Positions 52,640 through 63,566 of a stretch of 64,000 nt of DNA are shown one piece after another (positions within the stretch are counted from its first letter, which is position 1; each line of letters begins with the position of its first letter). The notes beneath the pieces were generated by a model. The model was not told the DNA's origin, made no database searches, and saw only the letters and a list, made by a program, of their open reading frames with translations. Made by a program: the position numbers and the translations under genes. This DNA comes from Planococcus glaciei (GTDB lineage Bacteria > Bacillota > Bacilli > Bacillales_A > Planococcaceae). Where the stretch lies: assembly GCF_900099655.1 (NCBI RefSeq), contig NZ_FNDC01000003.1, positions 186,001-250,000 on the forward strand, in the 5' to 3' direction.

Positions 52640-52920
52640 TACTTCTTCAGCTGCTCTCTTAGGACTACGCGCGTTAATTCGTCGTAGATTTCAGCTGGAA
52701 CTTTAGCTTCCAGTTGATTGTCCAAAACTTTCTTTTTTCGGGCCAATTCAATGGCGTCCTCCGACTTCGAGACGTAAGCGCCGCGGCCTGACTTTTTGCC
52801 AGTCAAATCGACAAACACTTCGCCTTCTTTTGTCCGGACTACACGGATCATTTCTTTTTTAGGATGCATCTCACCAGTAGCGACGCATTTACGTAATGGA
52901 ATTTTCTTTTGCAGAGCCAA
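52639..52920 (-). CDS. ylxR: DUF448 RNA-binding protein YlxR
   Basis: A 93-residue basic protein of the YlxR (DUF448) family, thought to bind RNA or RNase P. Conserved are RKCVATGEMHPKKEMIRVVR and the GRGAYVSKSEDAIELA turn. The start is a TTG at 52920 after AAGGTGATG; no closer ATG is in frame. It lies 20 bases after nusA and touches ylxQ. Confidence 0.92.
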   Translation of the reverse strand: MALQKKIPLRKCVATGEMHPKKEMIRVVRTKEGEVFVDLTGKKSGRGAYVSKSEDAIELARKKKVLDNQLEAKVPAEIYDELTRVVLREQLKK

Positions 52921-52940
52921 CGGACATCACCTTCTCTACG

Positions 52941-54068
52941 TTATTCTTTTTCCTCATAAAAATCAAAATCGTCAAGCTCTTCACCGGACTCAACCAGTTC
53001 GATTGTTGAATTTTCATTTGGGTAAATCCCAAGTTCACGGGCATCCGTTTCGCTCTTGATATCGATTTTCCAGCCTGTCAGTTTCGCAGCAAGCCGTGCG
53101 TTTTGTCCGCGTTTACCGATTGCCAATGACAATTGATAATCCGGCACCACAACGGTTGTTGATTTTTCGGCTTCGTTGACTTGAACGTCCAGAACTTTTG
53201 AGGGGCTAAGCGCATTTGCGACAAAGATTACCGGTTCTTCGGACCATTCCACGATATCAATTTTCTCGCCGTTCAATTCGTTGACGATTGTCTGAACGCG
53301 TGCGCCTTTTGCTCCAACACATGAGCCGACCGGGTCAATATCGTCGCGGTGTGCAACGACCGAAATCTTCGAACGGTCTCCAGCTTCACGGGCAATCGAT
53401 TTGATCTCGACGATTCCTTCGAAAATCTCCGGAACTTCGTTTTCAAACAAACGGCGAAGCAATCCAGGGTGTGTACGGGATACAAACACCTGAGGCCCGC
53501 GCGTTGTGCGCTCCACTTTTGTGATATACACTTTGATGCGGTCATGCGGCTGGTAGGATTCATTTGGCATTTGCTCAGTCTGCGGAAGCACTGCTTCCAC
53601 TTTTCCAAGGCCTACATATAGATTGCGGGCATCCATGCGTTCAACGATGCCGTTGACGATATCATCGGCACGGTCCACAAATTCTTCAAAAATCAACCCG
53701 CGCTCTGCTTCGCGCACACGCTGTGTGACCACTTGCTTCGCAGTTTGGGCAGCAATGCGTCCGAAGTTCCGAGGAGTTACCTCTTCTTCAACGATGTCCG
53801 CCAGTTCGTATGCCGGATTGATTGCTTTCGCATCTTCCAGCGAAATTTGCAAACGATCGTCTTCCACTTCTTCGACGACGTCTTTGCGCGAATAGACCAG
53901 CATCGTCCCTGTATTCAAATTCAAGTCCACTCGCACGTTCTGCGCCTGGTTGAAGTTGCGTTTATAAGCTGTAACTAGCGCTGCTTCAATCGCTTCAATC
54001 AAAACATCTCTTGAAATCCCTTTTTGCTTTTCTAAAGCATCCAATGCATCCAATAACTCATTGCTCAT
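52941..54068 (-). CDS. nusA: Transcription termination/antitermination factor NusA
   Basis: NusA binds RNA polymerase and influences pausing, termination and antitermination. The 375-residue product has the N-terminal polymerase-binding domain (about 1-125), S1 domain (about 130-200) and two KH domains (about 205-345; [39 protein letters not shown]); it lacks the C-terminal acidic repeats of proteobacterial NusA, as usual for Firmicutes. The ATG at 54068 follows GGGAGTG. It lies 23 bases after rimP. Confidence 0.97.
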   Translation of the reverse strand: MSNELLDALDALEKQKGISRDVLIEAIEAALVTAYKRNFNQAQNVRVDLNLNTGTMLVYSRKDVVEEVEDDRLQISLEDAKAINPAYELADIVEEEVTPRNFGRIAAQTAKQVVTQRVREAERGLIFEEFVDRADDIVNGIVERMDARNLYVGLGKVEAVLPQTEQMPNESYQPHDRIKVYITKVERTTRGPQVFVSRTHPGLLRRLFENEVPEIFEGIVEIKSIAREAGDRSKISVVAHRDDIDPVGSCVGAKGARVQTIVNELNGEKIDIVEWSEEPVIFVANALSPSKVLDVQVNEAEKSTTVVVPDYQLSLAIGKRGQNARLAAKLTGWKIDIKSETDARELGIYPNENSTIELVESGEELDDFDFYEEKE

Positions 54069-54091
54069 CTTCTTATTCACTCCCATGTTCT

Positions 54092-54577
54092 TCAATCAAG
54101 TTTTGCAGAAAAATCAATGGCCAATCGGATAACAGCGATCTTTTTCCGTTCAATGACAATTTTCTTTCTGCGTGTTTTGATTTTAACTTCAATTTCAACT
54201 TCTTCATCGGTATAAGACAACAGGTAACCTTCGAATTCTTTTGCGTTTTCAACGGGTTCATACGTTTTAATGTAAATGAATTTCCCGAGCGCTTTTTCGA
54301 AATCTTGTTCTTTTTTCAATGGACGCTCTGCACCAGGTGAAGATACTTCCAAGAAATAATTTTGTTCAATCGGATCCAGCTTATCCAGAATCTCGCTCAG
54401 TTTTTCACTGACCAGCGCGCATTGATCGATGTCGATCGGCGCTGCCGGATTGTCTACATAGACACGCAAAAACCAGCTGCGTCCTTCTTTTAAAAATTCC
54501 ACATCCACAAGCTCCAATTGGAGTTCTTCTGTGATGGGCAAAGCAAGTTGTTCAATTTGTTCGGTAATTTTGCTCAT
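54092..54577 (-). CDS. rimP: Ribosome maturation factor RimP
   Basis: RimP is needed for 30S maturation. The 161-residue product has the family segments LVDVEFLKEGRSWFLRVYVDN, DIDQCALVSEKLSEILD and YFLEVSSPGAERPL. The ATG at 54577 has GGGAGG 5 bases upstream. It is the first gene of the rimP-nusA-ylxR-ylxQ-infB-ylxP-rbfA operon. A long leader of about 210 bases, with a terminator-like hairpin and copy B of the structured element, separates it from its promoter. Confidence 0.95.
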   Translation of the reverse strand: MSKITEQIEQLALPITEELQLELVDVEFLKEGRSWFLRVYVDNPAAPIDIDQCALVSEKLSEILDKLDPIEQNYFLEVSSPGAERPLKKEQDFEKALGKFIYIKTYEPVENAKEFEGYLLSYTDEEVEIEVKIKTRRKKIVIERKKIAVIRLAIDFSAKLD

Positions 54578-54594
54578 ATATGCCTCCCGCGGTT

Positions 54595-54727
54595 TTTATC
54601 CCACTTTAACAGTCAGTAAATCCCCCAGTATTGCACGTGGGAGATTAACTGACGGTAAAAGTTTGATTGGTTGAACCCACACGCAGTGGCGGGTCAAAAT
54701 ATCCACTGTGTGAAGTTTCACTTTATG
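54595..54727 (-). repeat. Structured two-hairpin element, copy B (leader of rimP operon)
   Basis: This 133-base element is the second copy of that at 46719-46843. Hairpin 1 pairs CAGTCAGT and CCCCCA with TGGGAG and ACTGACGG (54610-54655). Hairpin 2 pairs CACAC-GC-AGTGG (54679-54690) with CCACTGTGTG (54703-54712) with a two-base bulge. The conserved single-stranded part GGTAAAAG-TTTGATTGG lies between them. Sequence of the arms differs from copy A while pairing holds. It ends about 18 bases before the rimP start, in the same orientation relative to the gene as copy A. Confidence 0.8.
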
Positions 54728-54741
54728 CCATAACAACAGAA

Positions 54742-54763
54742 AAGAGCGGGAAATCCCACTCTT
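54742..54763 (-). terminator. Terminator-like hairpin in the rimP leader / end of polC transcript
   Basis: AAGAGTGGG pairs with CCCGCTCTT (one G-U) around ATTT and is followed by TTTTC on the minus strand. Because a strong promoter lies upstream of it, it both ends polC transcripts and could attenuate the rimP operon. Confidence 0.82.
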
Positions 54764-54795
54764 CTGCGACAGAGCTATCAGTAAATGTTATTACA

Positions 54796-54824
54796 ATAAT
54801 ACCATAATCCCCGGTGCCGTGCAA
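54796..54824 (-). promoter_or_regulatory. Promoter of the rimP-nusA-infB operon
   Basis: TTGCAC (54819-54824), 17 bases, TATTAT (54796-54801) with an upstream TG on the minus strand, right at the end of polC. Confidence 0.8.
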
Positions 54825-54828
54825 CTTC

Positions 54829-57800
54829 CTAGAACAGTGACAGCTGATTGGCATCCGGCATGCCTTCCAAGCAGCCATGGTCATCCATGTATTCGATAAT
54901 GGTTTTGGAAACGCGCCCTCGCTGCTGCAAGTCCTCTTTCGACAAGAACGTTCCTTGTTCGCGGGCAGCAACAATCGATTTGGCGGCGTTCGTTCCAAGC
55001 CCCGGAATTGCGTTAAACGGCGGAATCAGTGTTTTGCCATCAATGATGAACTGGTCAGCAGACGACTTATACAAATCGACTTTCTGGAACGAATAGCCGC
55101 GTTCCACCATTTCCAGCGCCAATTCCATAACCGTCAGCAAGTTCTTTTCTTTTGTTGAAGCTTCAAGGCCTTTGGCGTTGATCTCATCGATTTTCGCACG
55201 GATGGACTGCGAACCTTTAGCCATCGCGTTGACATCGAAATCTTCCGCACGGACCGTAAAGTACGCTGCGTAGTAAAGGATCGGGAAATGGACTTTGAAA
55301 TAAGCGATGCGCACAGCCATCAGCACGTAAGCGGCGGCGTGGGCTTTCGGGAACATGTATTTGATCTTTTTGCACGATTCAATATACCAGTTCGGGACCC
55401 CTTCTTTTTTCATCGCTTCTTCCATTTCCGGAGTCAACCCTTTCCCTTTACGGACCGATTCCATGATCTTGAACGCTAGCGAAGATTCAAGGCCCTGGTA
55501 AATCAGGTAAACCATGATATCATCCCGGCATCCGATTACATCAGACAATTGGCAGGTGCCGTTTTGGATCAATTCCTGGGCATTGCTGAGCCATACATCC
55601 GTTCCGTGGGAAAGCCCGGAAATCTGGACGAGCTCTGAAAACGTCGTCGGTTTTGTTTCTTCGAGCATCTGGCGCACAAAACGCGTACCAAACTCAGGAA
55701 TCCCGTATGTTCCGGTTTTGCAGCCAATCTGCTTTTCTGTTACCCCGAGCGAATCCACACCGGAAAAGATCTTCATCACTTCCGGGTCATCCGTCGGAAT
55801 CGTCTTCGGATCGATGCCGGATAAATCCTGCAGCATCCGGATCACCGTTGGATCATCGTGTCCGAGGATATCGAGCTTCAATAAGTTATCGTGGATGGAA
55901 TGGAAATCAAAATGCGTCGTTTTCCATTCCGAATCCTGGGCATCAGCCGGAAACTGAATCGGCGAGAAATCGTAAATATCCATATAATCCGGCACAACGA
56001 TAATTCCGCCCGGATGCTGCCCTGTGCTTCGCTTAACGCCGGAACAGCCTTGGACAAGGCGGTCAATTTCCGCACCCCTGAACGCTAAATTGTGGTCATT
56101 AGCATAACCGCGGACATAGCCGTATGCCGTTTTTTCCGCTACTGTTCCGATGGTGCCGGCGCGGAACACATTGTCTTCCCCGAACAATTCCTTCGTGTAG
56201 TTGTGGGCTCTAGCCTGATAATCCCCACTGAAGTTCAAATCGATATCGGGAACTTTGTCCCCTTTAAAGCCGAGGAAGGTTTCAAACGGAATATCCTGCC
56301 CTTCTTTTTGGAAAGGAATGTCGCAATCCGGGCAGTTTTTGTCCGGCAAATCGAATCCGGATCCGACAGACCCGTCATCGAAGAACTCAGATTTTTTGCA
56401 TTTCGTGCAAATATAATGCGGCGGCAATGGATTGACTTCCGTAATTTCCGTCAATGTCGCAACGAGCGAAGAACCGACCGATCCCCGCGAACCTACGAGA
56501 TAGCCGTCGTCGAGCGATTTCTTCACCAGTTTATGGGAAATGAGGTAAATTACAGCGAATCCGTGGCCGATAATCGATTTCAATTCTTTTTCGATGCGGG
56601 CTTCGACGATTTCCGGCAGATCCGGACCGTAGATTTTATGGGCCATATCATAGCTCAATTCGCGTACTTCCTCGTCCGCACCTTCAATTTTCGGCGTATA
56701 CAGATCATCTTTGATCGGTTTTACCGTTTCAATCATATCCGCTATCTTATTGGAGTTGGTGACCACGATTTCCTTCGCCGTCTCGGCTCCAAGAAAATCG
56801 AAAGCTTCCAGCATTTCATCGGTCGTCCGGAAATGGACTTTCGGCAATTTCTGGCGGTTCAGCGGGTTGGCCCCGCCTTGGGAACCGATCAGCACTTGCC
56901 GGAAAATGGCATCGTTTTCGTCCAGGTAATGGACGTTTCCGGTTGCCACCAGTGGCAATTCCAGTTTGCGACTGACTTTCACCAGCTTGCGCATGACGTC
57001 CTCCAAGTTCCATTCATCACGGATCAATTCTTTTTCGATCAAATGGGAATACACTTCTTTTGGATGGACTTCCAGATAATCATAGAACTTCGCCGTCTGT
57101 TCGACTTCTTCCATCGATTTTTGCATCACTGCTTCGAAAACTTCCCCTTTGTCGCAGCCCGAGCCGACAAGCAGCCCTTTTCGGTGGCGCTGCAGCAGCG
57201 AACGCGGAATACGCGGCACCCGGTAGAAATAATCGATATGCGAAGCAGAAACCAGTTTGAACAGATTCTTCAGCCCTTCATCATTTTGCGCAAGCAAGGT
57301 GCAGTGGGTAGGGCGTGAACGTTTATAAGCATCACCGGCGCCGACATAATCATTCAGCTGGTCATGGTAAAGGATGCCTTTTTCATGCGCTTCTTTCAGC
57401 AAATGCGTCAGCAAATAAGAAGTCGCTTCCGTATCGTAGATGGCCCGGTGATGCTGGGTCAATTCGATGCCGAATTTTTTAGCAAGCGTATTTAGCCGGT
57501 GGTTTTTCAATTCCGGATGAAGCATACGGGCCAGTTCCAATGTATCGATCGTAGCATGCTTCATATCGATGCCGTATTTTTTATAAGATACATATAAGAA
57601 GCCCATATCGAATGATGCGTTGTGCGCGACCATGATGTGGTCGCCTGCCCATTCATGGTACTTGCGGATGACTTCTTCCACTTCCGGCGCATTTTTCACC
57701 ATGTCATCTGTGATGCCCGTCAGCTCTATGGTTGTTGCGGACAGGTCGTGATGCGGATTGGCAAAGCTTTCGAATTTATCAATGATTTGGCCGCCCTTGA

Positions 57801-59136
57801 TTTTGACAGCGGCAAGTTCGATGATGATATCGTAAACGGCCGACAGTCCGGTCGTCTCCAAGTCAAATACGACAAATGTTTCTTCTTCAAGCAAGGCATG
57901 GCGCTCTTCGTAGGCGATCGGCACGCCGTCGTCCACTAAGTTCGCTTCCAGCCCGAATATCGCTTTGATGCCGTATTTCTTGCTGGCAGCATAAGCATCC
58001 GGGAAAGATTGCACACCGGCATGGTCGGTAATCGCAATGGCCGGATGCCCCCATTTGGCAGCTTGCGATACTAGGGAATCGACTGATGAAACGGCATCCA
58101 TAGCGCTCATCGGCGTATGCAGATGCAATTCCACCCGTTTTTCTTCCGCTGTGTCTTTGCGGAGCTGTGGATTGATTTCCACCATATCCTGCGCCATCAT
58201 CACCAGATCACGTACAAACGTATCGGTTTGGATGGAACCGCGTGCTTTCAGCCACATTCCTTTTTTCAGGCTGCCCATCAATTCGGCGTCTTCTTTGTCG
58301 CGTGAGAACATCTTCACTAAAATCGAATCGGTATAGTCCGTCATTTTCACGGTCAGCAACGAGCGGCCGCTCCGGAGCTCGCGGACTTCCACATCAAAGA
58401 CAAAGCCTTCGATTGTCACTCTGCGTTCTTCATCAATAATCGATTTGATTTCCACAATTTTTTCATCCGGCTTGATGGCCACGCCCATCTGGAACGGACC
58501 GGATGGCACACCGTTTTCTTTGCGGTCGGTTTCCCGTTTCTTCATGTCCGCCAACGCCTTGGACGCCATTTCTATTTCTTCGATGCGGCGCTGTTCCATA
58601 AAGGCCAAATGCGCTGCTTCCTGGTCGCCTTCAGCGAGCTGGAACTCGATGGCTATACGCGGGAACCCGAATTGTTGAAACGCGCCCGACAATTTATCCG
58701 TATACTTCGATTTCAGCGCCATCATTTCATGCTCGTGGCTGCAGCATAACATCAACTTGCTGCCGTTCCATTCCGGCACTTGCGAAAGCAGCTGATCGCG
58801 AAGCGGCGGAGCCATATCCGAAAATTCTTCCACGACATAGCGCCAGTATTCCATGACCAGATCGCCATCTGCTGATTGGGCCTCACTTTCAATCGAAAGC
58901 TGGACATTCGCAATGGTCGCAAAAGTTGTATTTAGACGTTCTTTTAATAATAGAAATAATTTCAGCGGCAAAGTCTGTTTTACTTTAATCAGAAAACGCC
59001 AGGTCCGCTCTTTTTTATGGACCGTCATCCGTGTCAGTTCAGCCTCTTCGAAAAAAGGCATGTGTACATCGTCTGTTAGGTCGAGATGCTGAAGAAGTAG
59101 CTTGAATCGCATCTTTGAATCTTGCAGGTTTGTCAT
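54829..59136 (-). CDS. polC: DNA polymerase III alpha subunit, PolC type
   Basis: PolC is the main replicative polymerase of low-GC Gram-positives. The 1435-residue product has an N-terminal domain, an OB fold (about 240-310), a PHP domain ([11 protein letters not shown] near 335) interrupted by the DnaQ-like 3'-5' exonuclease (FDLETTG near 425), a zinc ribbon (CTKC...CPDC, about 905-940) and the catalytic aspartates in [10 protein letters not shown] (about 960). The C-terminus QLSLF is a beta-clamp-binding motif. I use the ATG at 59136 after AAGGGGAT; an in-frame ATG 15 bases upstream was rejected. It follows proS as in B. subtilis. Confidence 0.98.
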   Translation of the reverse strand: MTNLQDSKMRFKLLLQHLDLTDDVHMPFFEEAELTRMTVHKKERTWRFLIKVKQTLPLKLFLLLKERLNTTFATIANVQLSIESEAQSADGDLVMEYWRYVVEEFSDMAPPLRDQLLSQVPEWNGSKLMLCCSHEHEMMALKSKYTDKLSGAFQQFGFPRIAIEFQLAEGDQEAAHLAFMEQRRIEEIEMASKALADMKKRETDRKENGVPSGPFQMGVAIKPDEKIVEIKSIIDEERRVTIEGFVFDVEVRELRSGRSLLTVKMTDYTDSILVKMFSRDKEDAELMGSLKKGMWLKARGSIQTDTFVRDLVMMAQDMVEINPQLRKDTAEEKRVELHLHTPMSAMDAVSSVDSLVSQAAKWGHPAIAITDHAGVQSFPDAYAASKKYGIKAIFGLEANLVDDGVPIAYEERHALLEEETFVVFDLETTGLSAVYDIIIELAAVKIKGGQIIDKFESFANPHHDLSATTIELTGITDDMVKNAPEVEEVIRKYHEWAGDHIMVAHNASFDMGFLYVSYKKYGIDMKHATIDTLELARMLHPELKNHRLNTLAKKFGIELTQHHRAIYDTEATSYLLTHLLKEAHEKGILYHDQLNDYVGAGDAYKRSRPTHCTLLAQNDEGLKNLFKLVSASHIDYFYRVPRIPRSLLQRHRKGLLVGSGCDKGEVFEAVMQKSMEEVEQTAKFYDYLEVHPKEVYSHLIEKELIRDEWNLEDVMRKLVKVSRKLELPLVATGNVHYLDENDAIFRQVLIGSQGGANPLNRQKLPKVHFRTTDEMLEAFDFLGAETAKEIVVTNSNKIADMIETVKPIKDDLYTPKIEGADEEVRELSYDMAHKIYGPDLPEIVEARIEKELKSIIGHGFAVIYLISHKLVKKSLDDGYLVGSRGSVGSSLVATLTEITEVNPLPPHYICTKCKKSEFFDDGSVGSGFDLPDKNCPDCDIPFQKEGQDIPFETFLGFKGDKVPDIDLNFSGDYQARAHNYTKELFGEDNVFRAGTIGTVAEKTAYGYVRGYANDHNLAFRGAEIDRLVQGCSGVKRSTGQHPGGIIVVPDYMDIYDFSPIQFPADAQDSEWKTTHFDFHSIHDNLLKLDILGHDDPTVIRMLQDLSGIDPKTIPTDDPEVMKIFSGVDSLGVTEKQIGCKTGTYGIPEFGTRFVRQMLEETKPTTFSELVQISGLSHGTDVWLSNAQELIQNGTCQLSDVIGCRDDIMVYLIYQGLESSLAFKIMESVRKGKGLTPEMEEAMKKEGVPNWYIESCKKIKYMFPKAHAAAYVLMAVRIAYFKVHFPILYYAAYFTVRAEDFDVNAMAKGSQSIRAKIDEINAKGLEASTKEKNLLTVMELALEMVERGYSFQKVDLYKSSADQFIIDGKTLIPPFNAIPGLGTNAAKSIVAAREQGTFLSKEDLQQRGRVSKTIIEYMDDHGCLEGMPDANQLSLF

Positions 59137-59180
59137 AACTATCCCCTTCATAAAAAATTAATTCAACTAAGAATAAAGAA

Positions 59181-59204
59181 AGGAAAGTACAGTTGTACTT
59201 TCCT
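59181..59204 (-). terminator. Hairpin after proS
   Basis: An 11-bp perfect stem AGGAAAGTACA/TGTACTTTCCT with a two-base loop; only TTCTTT follows on the minus strand, so termination may be partial before polC. Confidence 0.7.
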
Positions 59205-59227
59205 CTCCATCATATCAGATTTGCTGA

Positions 59228-60931
59228 TTATTTTTTAAAGAATTGCTGCAAGTGATCGAGCAATTCTTCCCGTTTCCACTCAAACGTTTCTCCCGTACGG
59301 CGGTATTTCACTTCCAAAATTCCTTCAGAAGCTTTTTTGCCGACGGTGATGCGGACCGGCAAGCCGATCAAATCAGCATCCGTGAACTTAACGCCTGCAC
59401 GCTCGTTGCGGTCGTCGAGCAGGACTTCGTAGCGGTAGGATTTCAATAATTTATATAAATCTTCTCCAAGTTCGCGCTGCGTTTCGTCTTTCATGTTGAC
59501 CGGCAAAATATGCACTTCATACGGTGCAATTGCGTCCGGCCAGATAAAGCCATTGTCATCCTGGAACTGTTCAGCAACAGCCGCCATCACACGTGATACA
59601 CCAATGCCGTAGCAGCCCATGATATAAGGCATCGCTCTGCCCTGGTCGTTCAAGAAAGTCGCTTTCATCGGCTCGCTGTAAGTCGTGCCCAGTTTGAAAA
59701 TATGGCCGACTTCGATGCCTTTGGCAAATTGGATGGTGCCTTCGCCGTCTGGAGAAGGGTCTCCCTCTTGGACAAAGCGAAGATCCGCATAAGATTCAAC
59801 AGAGAAATCTTTTTCAGGGTTGACGTTGATGAAATGGAACCCATCTTCGTTCGCGCCTGTCACACCGTTGACAATCGATTGGACTGCCTGGTCCGCGTAC
59901 ACCTTAATCATTGATGGCAATTTCACCGGCCCCAGGGAACCAATTTCGCAGCCCAATGCCTGCTGCACTTCTTCCGGTTCAGCAAGCTCGACGATTGTTG
60001 CACCTGTTGCATGCTTCACTTTGACGTCATTGATTTCGTGGTCACCACGGGACAATACCACTACCAATTCCTCATCCGCTTTGAATACCAATGTCTTAAT
60101 GCATTGTTCCGGGGTTGTGTTCAGGAAGGCTGCAACATCTACAATGGTCTTCTGGTCCGGCGTTGCCACTTTTTCAAGTTCTTTCATCGCTTCATCCGAT
60201 TTTGGATACTCCATGTTCACTGCTGCCATTTCAATATTTGCAGCATAGGAAGACGTGTCAGAATAGGCAATCGTGTCTTCGCCAATTTCAGAAAGCACCA
60301 TAAATTCATGGTTGTCTTTTCCGCCGATAGCTCCCGAGTCAGCAATGACGGCGCGGAAGTTTAATCCCAGGCGTGTGAAAATATTCGTATAAGCCTGCAT
60401 CATATCGTTGTATGTGTCATCCAAACTTTCTTTCGTTGCATGGAACGAATACGCGTCTTTCATCAAGAATTCACGCCCGCGAAGCAAGCCGAAGCGCGGA
60501 CGTTTTTCGTCGCGGAATTTCGACTGGATCTGGAAAAGGTTCAATGGCAATTTTTTGTAGGATTTGATCTCATCGCGAAGCAGGCTCGTAATGACTTCTT
60601 CATGTGTTGCTCCAAGAGCAAATTCACGGTTATTGCGGTCGGTCAGTCTCATCAATTCGTCGCCGTAAGAATACCAGCGGCCGGTTTCCTGCCAAAGTTC
60701 TGCTTGCTGCAGCGCCGGAAGGAAGACTTCCACACTGTTGACGGCTTCCATTTCTTCGCGGATCACGTTTTCCACTTTTTGCAGAACGCGTTTGCCTAAA
60801 GGCAGAAACGAATAAACACCGCTCGTATTTTGGCGGATAAATCCAGCCCGCAATAATAGCTGATGCGATTTAACATCTGCATCTGCCGGTGTTTCTCTTA
60901 ATGTAGGGATAAAAGTTGCTGTTTGTTTCAT
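59228..60931 (-). CDS. proS: Prolyl-tRNA synthetase
   Basis: ProS charges tRNA-Pro. The 567-residue product is the bacterial type: class II motifs 1-3 (motif 2 in [20 protein letters not shown], motif 3 in [10 protein letters not shown]) are interrupted by a YbaK-type editing domain (about 230-390), and an anticodon-binding domain ends the protein. I use the ATG at 60931 (MKQTATF) with GAGGTGC upstream. No T-box leader is visible in the 170 bases before it. It lies between rseP and polC, the common order. Confidence 0.97.
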   Translation of the reverse strand: MKQTATFIPTLRETPADADVKSHQLLLRAGFIRQNTSGVYSFLPLGKRVLQKVENVIREEMEAVNSVEVFLPALQQAELWQETGRWYSYGDELMRLTDRNNREFALGATHEEVITSLLRDEIKSYKKLPLNLFQIQSKFRDEKRPRFGLLRGREFLMKDAYSFHATKESLDDTYNDMMQAYTNIFTRLGLNFRAVIADSGAIGGKDNHEFMVLSEIGEDTIAYSDTSSYAANIEMAAVNMEYPKSDEAMKELEKVATPDQKTIVDVAAFLNTTPEQCIKTLVFKADEELVVVLSRGDHEINDVKVKHATGATIVELAEPEEVQQALGCEIGSLGPVKLPSMIKVYADQAVQSIVNGVTGANEDGFHFINVNPEKDFSVESYADLRFVQEGDPSPDGEGTIQFAKGIEVGHIFKLGTTYSEPMKATFLNDQGRAMPYIMGCYGIGVSRVMAAVAEQFQDDNGFIWPDAIAPYEVHILPVNMKDETQRELGEDLYKLLKSYRYEVLLDDRNERAGVKFTDADLIGLPVRITVGKKASEGILEVKYRRTGETFEWKREELLDHLQQFFKK

Positions 60932-61037
60932 TCCAAAATGCACCTCAACTGACTATTTAATTTTTTAATGCGGTTTTGCTTTTCTAAGTCTAACGCCTAG
61001 TCTTTCAAGTTTACTTCATACTTGTCGGAAATGGTAA

Positions 61038-61086
61038 AGCCCGCCATGGCTCCGTGCCTTCCGGCGCTTGTCGGGGCTTAGCGGGC
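61038..61086. repeat. Single copy of the GC-rich dispersed repeat after rseP
   Basis: The core CGGCGCTTGTCGGGGCT(T)AGCGG (61061-61084) matches the core found at 18679-18700 and, inverted, 32065-32087 with two or three changes. GCCCGC (61039-61044) and GCGGGC (61081-61086) close it as a hairpin. The rest of the gap to proS holds no gene. Confidence 0.75.
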
Positions 61087-61103
61087 AATTGTCTGCTGTT
61101 CAA

Positions 61104-62363
61104 TCAAAAAAAGAATTTCTGGATATCGTTCCAGGTGACGACAATCATCAGCAGCATGAGCAGCATAATGCCGACAAAATGGACCATGCCTTCTTTTTGG
61201 CGGTCGACCGGTTTTCCACGGACGCCTTCAATGATGAAGAACATCAAGCGGCCGCCATCAAGTGCCGGAAGCGGCAATAAGTTCATGATCCCCAAGTTGA
61301 TGCTCAGCATGCCTGCCCAGCTCATCAACGTGAAAATGCCGTACTTTGCAACTTCTTCAGTCGTTTTATAAATTCCTACAGGGCCGGACAATGCATCAAT
61401 CGTAAATTGGCCCGTTACCAGCATTCCGAGCAAACGGAAAATTTCCTTGAACCAGAATACAGTTTGTTCAGCGCCATAAGCGAAAGAACCTAAGAAATCC
61501 TTTTCAAGCGGGCTTCGGTAAAGCACGCCGATGACGCCCACTTTTTCAGGAGATTCTTCCGACACTTCCGGTGTGATGGTGAAATCAAGCGTTTCGCCGC
61601 CGCGTTCCACTTCAAATGGCAATGGATTGCCGGCGTTGTCCTGAACAGATTCCACTAATTCATTCCATGAAGCAATGGACTTGCCATCAATTTCCTTCAC
61701 CAAATCCCCATTTTGCAAACCGGCTTCAGCAGCTGGGCTGTCTTCGGTTACTTCTGTAATCACCGGTTCATTGGTCGGGATGCCTTGCATCAATCCGATT
61801 GCGGTAAAAATGAAGAACGCAAGAATAAAGTTGAACAGCGGCCCAGCCAGTATCGTCATAAAACGGTGGCCAAGGCTTTTCGAATCAAACTGGCGGTCAT
61901 AAGGAGCAAGAATCGTTTCTCTGCCGTTTTCTTCAACTACAGCATCACGCGCAACTTCAATGCGGACAAATTTGTCTTCTTCGTCATATCCCTTGATGTA
62001 CAGTTCTTTTTCCAGGTCCGCTTCTTCCACTTCCATCAGCAAAATGTCCGGGTACATCGCTTTCTGGTTCATGATAATTTTTGTAGCTTGTCCATCTTTA
62101 TTCAACAGTACACCGATGCGGTGCCCTGCCTGCAGATGGATGGTGTCCATGTCTTCTCCGGCCATACGGACATAGCCGCCGATCGGCAATAGCCGCAGCG
62201 TATAGATGGTCTCGCCTTTCGTAATGCCCAGAATTTTCGGGCCCATCCCGATTGCAAACTCACGCACTAAGATGCCGGCACGTTTTGCAAACAGAAAATG
62301 GCCAAATTCATGAAAAAATACTAAAGCACCGAAAATAATTATAAACGCTAGTACTGTTTCCAT
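61104..62363 (-). CDS. rseP: Site-2 protease RseP/RasP
   Basis: A 419-residue intramembrane zinc metalloprotease; in B. subtilis RasP cuts anti-sigma factor RsiW, signal peptide remnants and FtsL. The HEFGH site (His18-His22) is in the first helix, a PDZ domain spans about 195-270 (AGLQNGDLVKEIDGKSI) and the second metal motif is LPALDGGR near the C-terminal helices. The ATG is at 62363. It follows dxr in the cdsA-dxr-rseP-proS-polC order. Confidence 0.96.
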   Translation of the reverse strand: METVLAFIIIFGALVFFHEFGHFLFAKRAGILVREFAIGMGPKILGITKGETIYTLRLLPIGGYVRMAGEDMDTIHLQAGHRIGVLLNKDGQATKIIMNQKAMYPDILLMEVEEADLEKELYIKGYDEEDKFVRIEVARDAVVEENGRETILAPYDRQFDSKSLGHRFMTILAGPLFNFILAFFIFTAIGLMQGIPTNEPVITEVTEDSPAAEAGLQNGDLVKEIDGKSIASWNELVESVQDNAGNPLPFEVERGGETLDFTITPEVSEESPEKVGVIGVLYRSPLEKDFLGSFAYGAEQTVFWFKEIFRLLGMLVTGQFTIDALSGPVGIYKTTEEVAKYGIFTLMSWAGMLSINLGIMNLLPLPALDGGRLMFFIIEGVRGKPVDRQKEGMVHFVGIMLLMLLMIVVTWNDIQKFFF

Positions 62364-62405
62364 TTAAACCCATCCTTATAAACCGTTTTCGGTTTTAATC
62401 TTTAG

Positions 62406-63551
62406 TTATTTTAGCATGTTTTTGACGGATTTTCTTGTTTCAGCATCTACGTATAAAATCGTTTCCAAATCCGGCGCCGAAACCACCTGGTGGCTATGCA
62501 TCGCGCGTTCAATCAACTCTTCAATCTGCAAAAATGTAATTTCTTCATTTAAAAACATCGCCACAGCCTGTTCGTTGGCGGCGTTCAAAACAGTCGTCAT
62601 TGTACCGCCAGCCCGGCCTGCCTCAAAAGCCATTTTCAATGCACGGAAACGGTCGTAATCCATTTCCTGAAAATGAAGTTTGCCGATTTCCGCCAAATTC
62701 AACCGTTTGGCTTCCGGACGCGGCAATCGATCCGGATAAGTGAGTGCATACTGGATCGGCACCCGCATATCCGGCGTGCCCAATTGTGCCATCACACTCG
62801 TGTCTTGGAATTCCACCATGGAATGGATAATGCTTTCACGGTGCAGCAAGACGTCGATGTCGTTGTAGTCAAAATCAAATAAAACGTGTGCTTCGATCAC
62901 TTCCAGCCCTTTGTTGACCATGGTCGCCGAATCAATCGTAATTTTTGCGCCCATTGACCAATTGGGATGGTTCAATGCTTCTTTTACGGTCACGTTTTTT
63001 AAATCGTCACGGGTTGAGTCGCGGAAGCTGCCGCCGGATGCGGTTAGGATCAAGCGGCTGGCCTGTTCTCTTTTTTCTCCGTTCAAGGACTGGAACAGCG
63101 CTGAGTGCTCACTGTCGACCGGAAGGATGGTCGCTCCGTATTCTTTTGCGCTTTGCATGACCAAATGGCCGGCAGTCACCAATGTTTCTTTGTTGGCAAT
63201 CGCTACCGTACGCCCCAGCTTGATCGCTTCTAAAGTCGGTTTCAGCCCGACGCTGCCAAGGACCGCGTTGACCAAAACATCCGCTTCATATGTTGCGGTT
63301 TCAATTAGGCCGGAATCGCCCGAAACGACGTGGACACCGGGAAATTCATTTCTCAAGGAAACGGCATCATCATCGTTTTGTACACATACAATTTCCGGAT
63401 GGAATTCACGGATAAAGTCACGGGTTACCGCCATGTTTTTGCCGGCAGCAAATCCGGTTAATGAAAAATCTTCTGGATGTTCACGGATAATATCGGCTGT
63501 CTGCACACCGATTGAACCGGTGGCACCCAGCAAAATAATACTTTTTGCCAT
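62406..63551 (-). CDS. dxr: 1-deoxy-D-xylulose 5-phosphate reductoisomerase
   Basis: Dxr (IspC) makes 2-C-methyl-D-erythritol 4-phosphate, the second step of the MEP isoprenoid pathway. The 381-residue product has the NADPH motif [10 protein letters not shown] (9-18), [12 protein letters not shown], the flexible loop SNWSMG region as [21 protein letters not shown] and a conserved C-terminal helical domain. It lies directly after cdsA, both feeding membrane biogenesis (lipid carrier and phospholipid). Confidence 0.96.
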   Translation of the reverse strand: MAKSIILLGATGSIGVQTADIIREHPEDFSLTGFAAGKNMAVTRDFIREFHPEIVCVQNDDDAVSLRNEFPGVHVVSGDSGLIETATYEADVLVNAVLGSVGLKPTLEAIKLGRTVAIANKETLVTAGHLVMQSAKEYGATILPVDSEHSALFQSLNGEKREQASRLILTASGGSFRDSTRDDLKNVTVKEALNHPNWSMGAKITIDSATMVNKGLEVIEAHVLFDFDYNDIDVLLHRESIIHSMVEFQDTSVMAQLGTPDMRVPIQYALTYPDRLPRPEAKRLNLAEIGKLHFQEMDYDRFRALKMAFEAGRAGGTMTTVLNAANEQAVAMFLNEEITFLQIEELIERAMHSHQVVSAPDLETILYVDAETRKSVKNMLK

Positions 63552-63566
63552 TTAAAAAATCCTTTC

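Noticed and set aside
56092..57318. 408-codon open frame on the plus strand
   Set aside because: It lies entirely antisense to polC, whose domains are intact. The translation is rich in Phe, Arg and His in a way typical of reverse-strand frames, and no good ribosome-binding site precedes it.
60932..61103. T-box riboswitch before proS
   Set aside because: The conserved T-box sequence and a paired terminator are not present in the gap; only a dispersed repeat and AT-rich sequence are seen.
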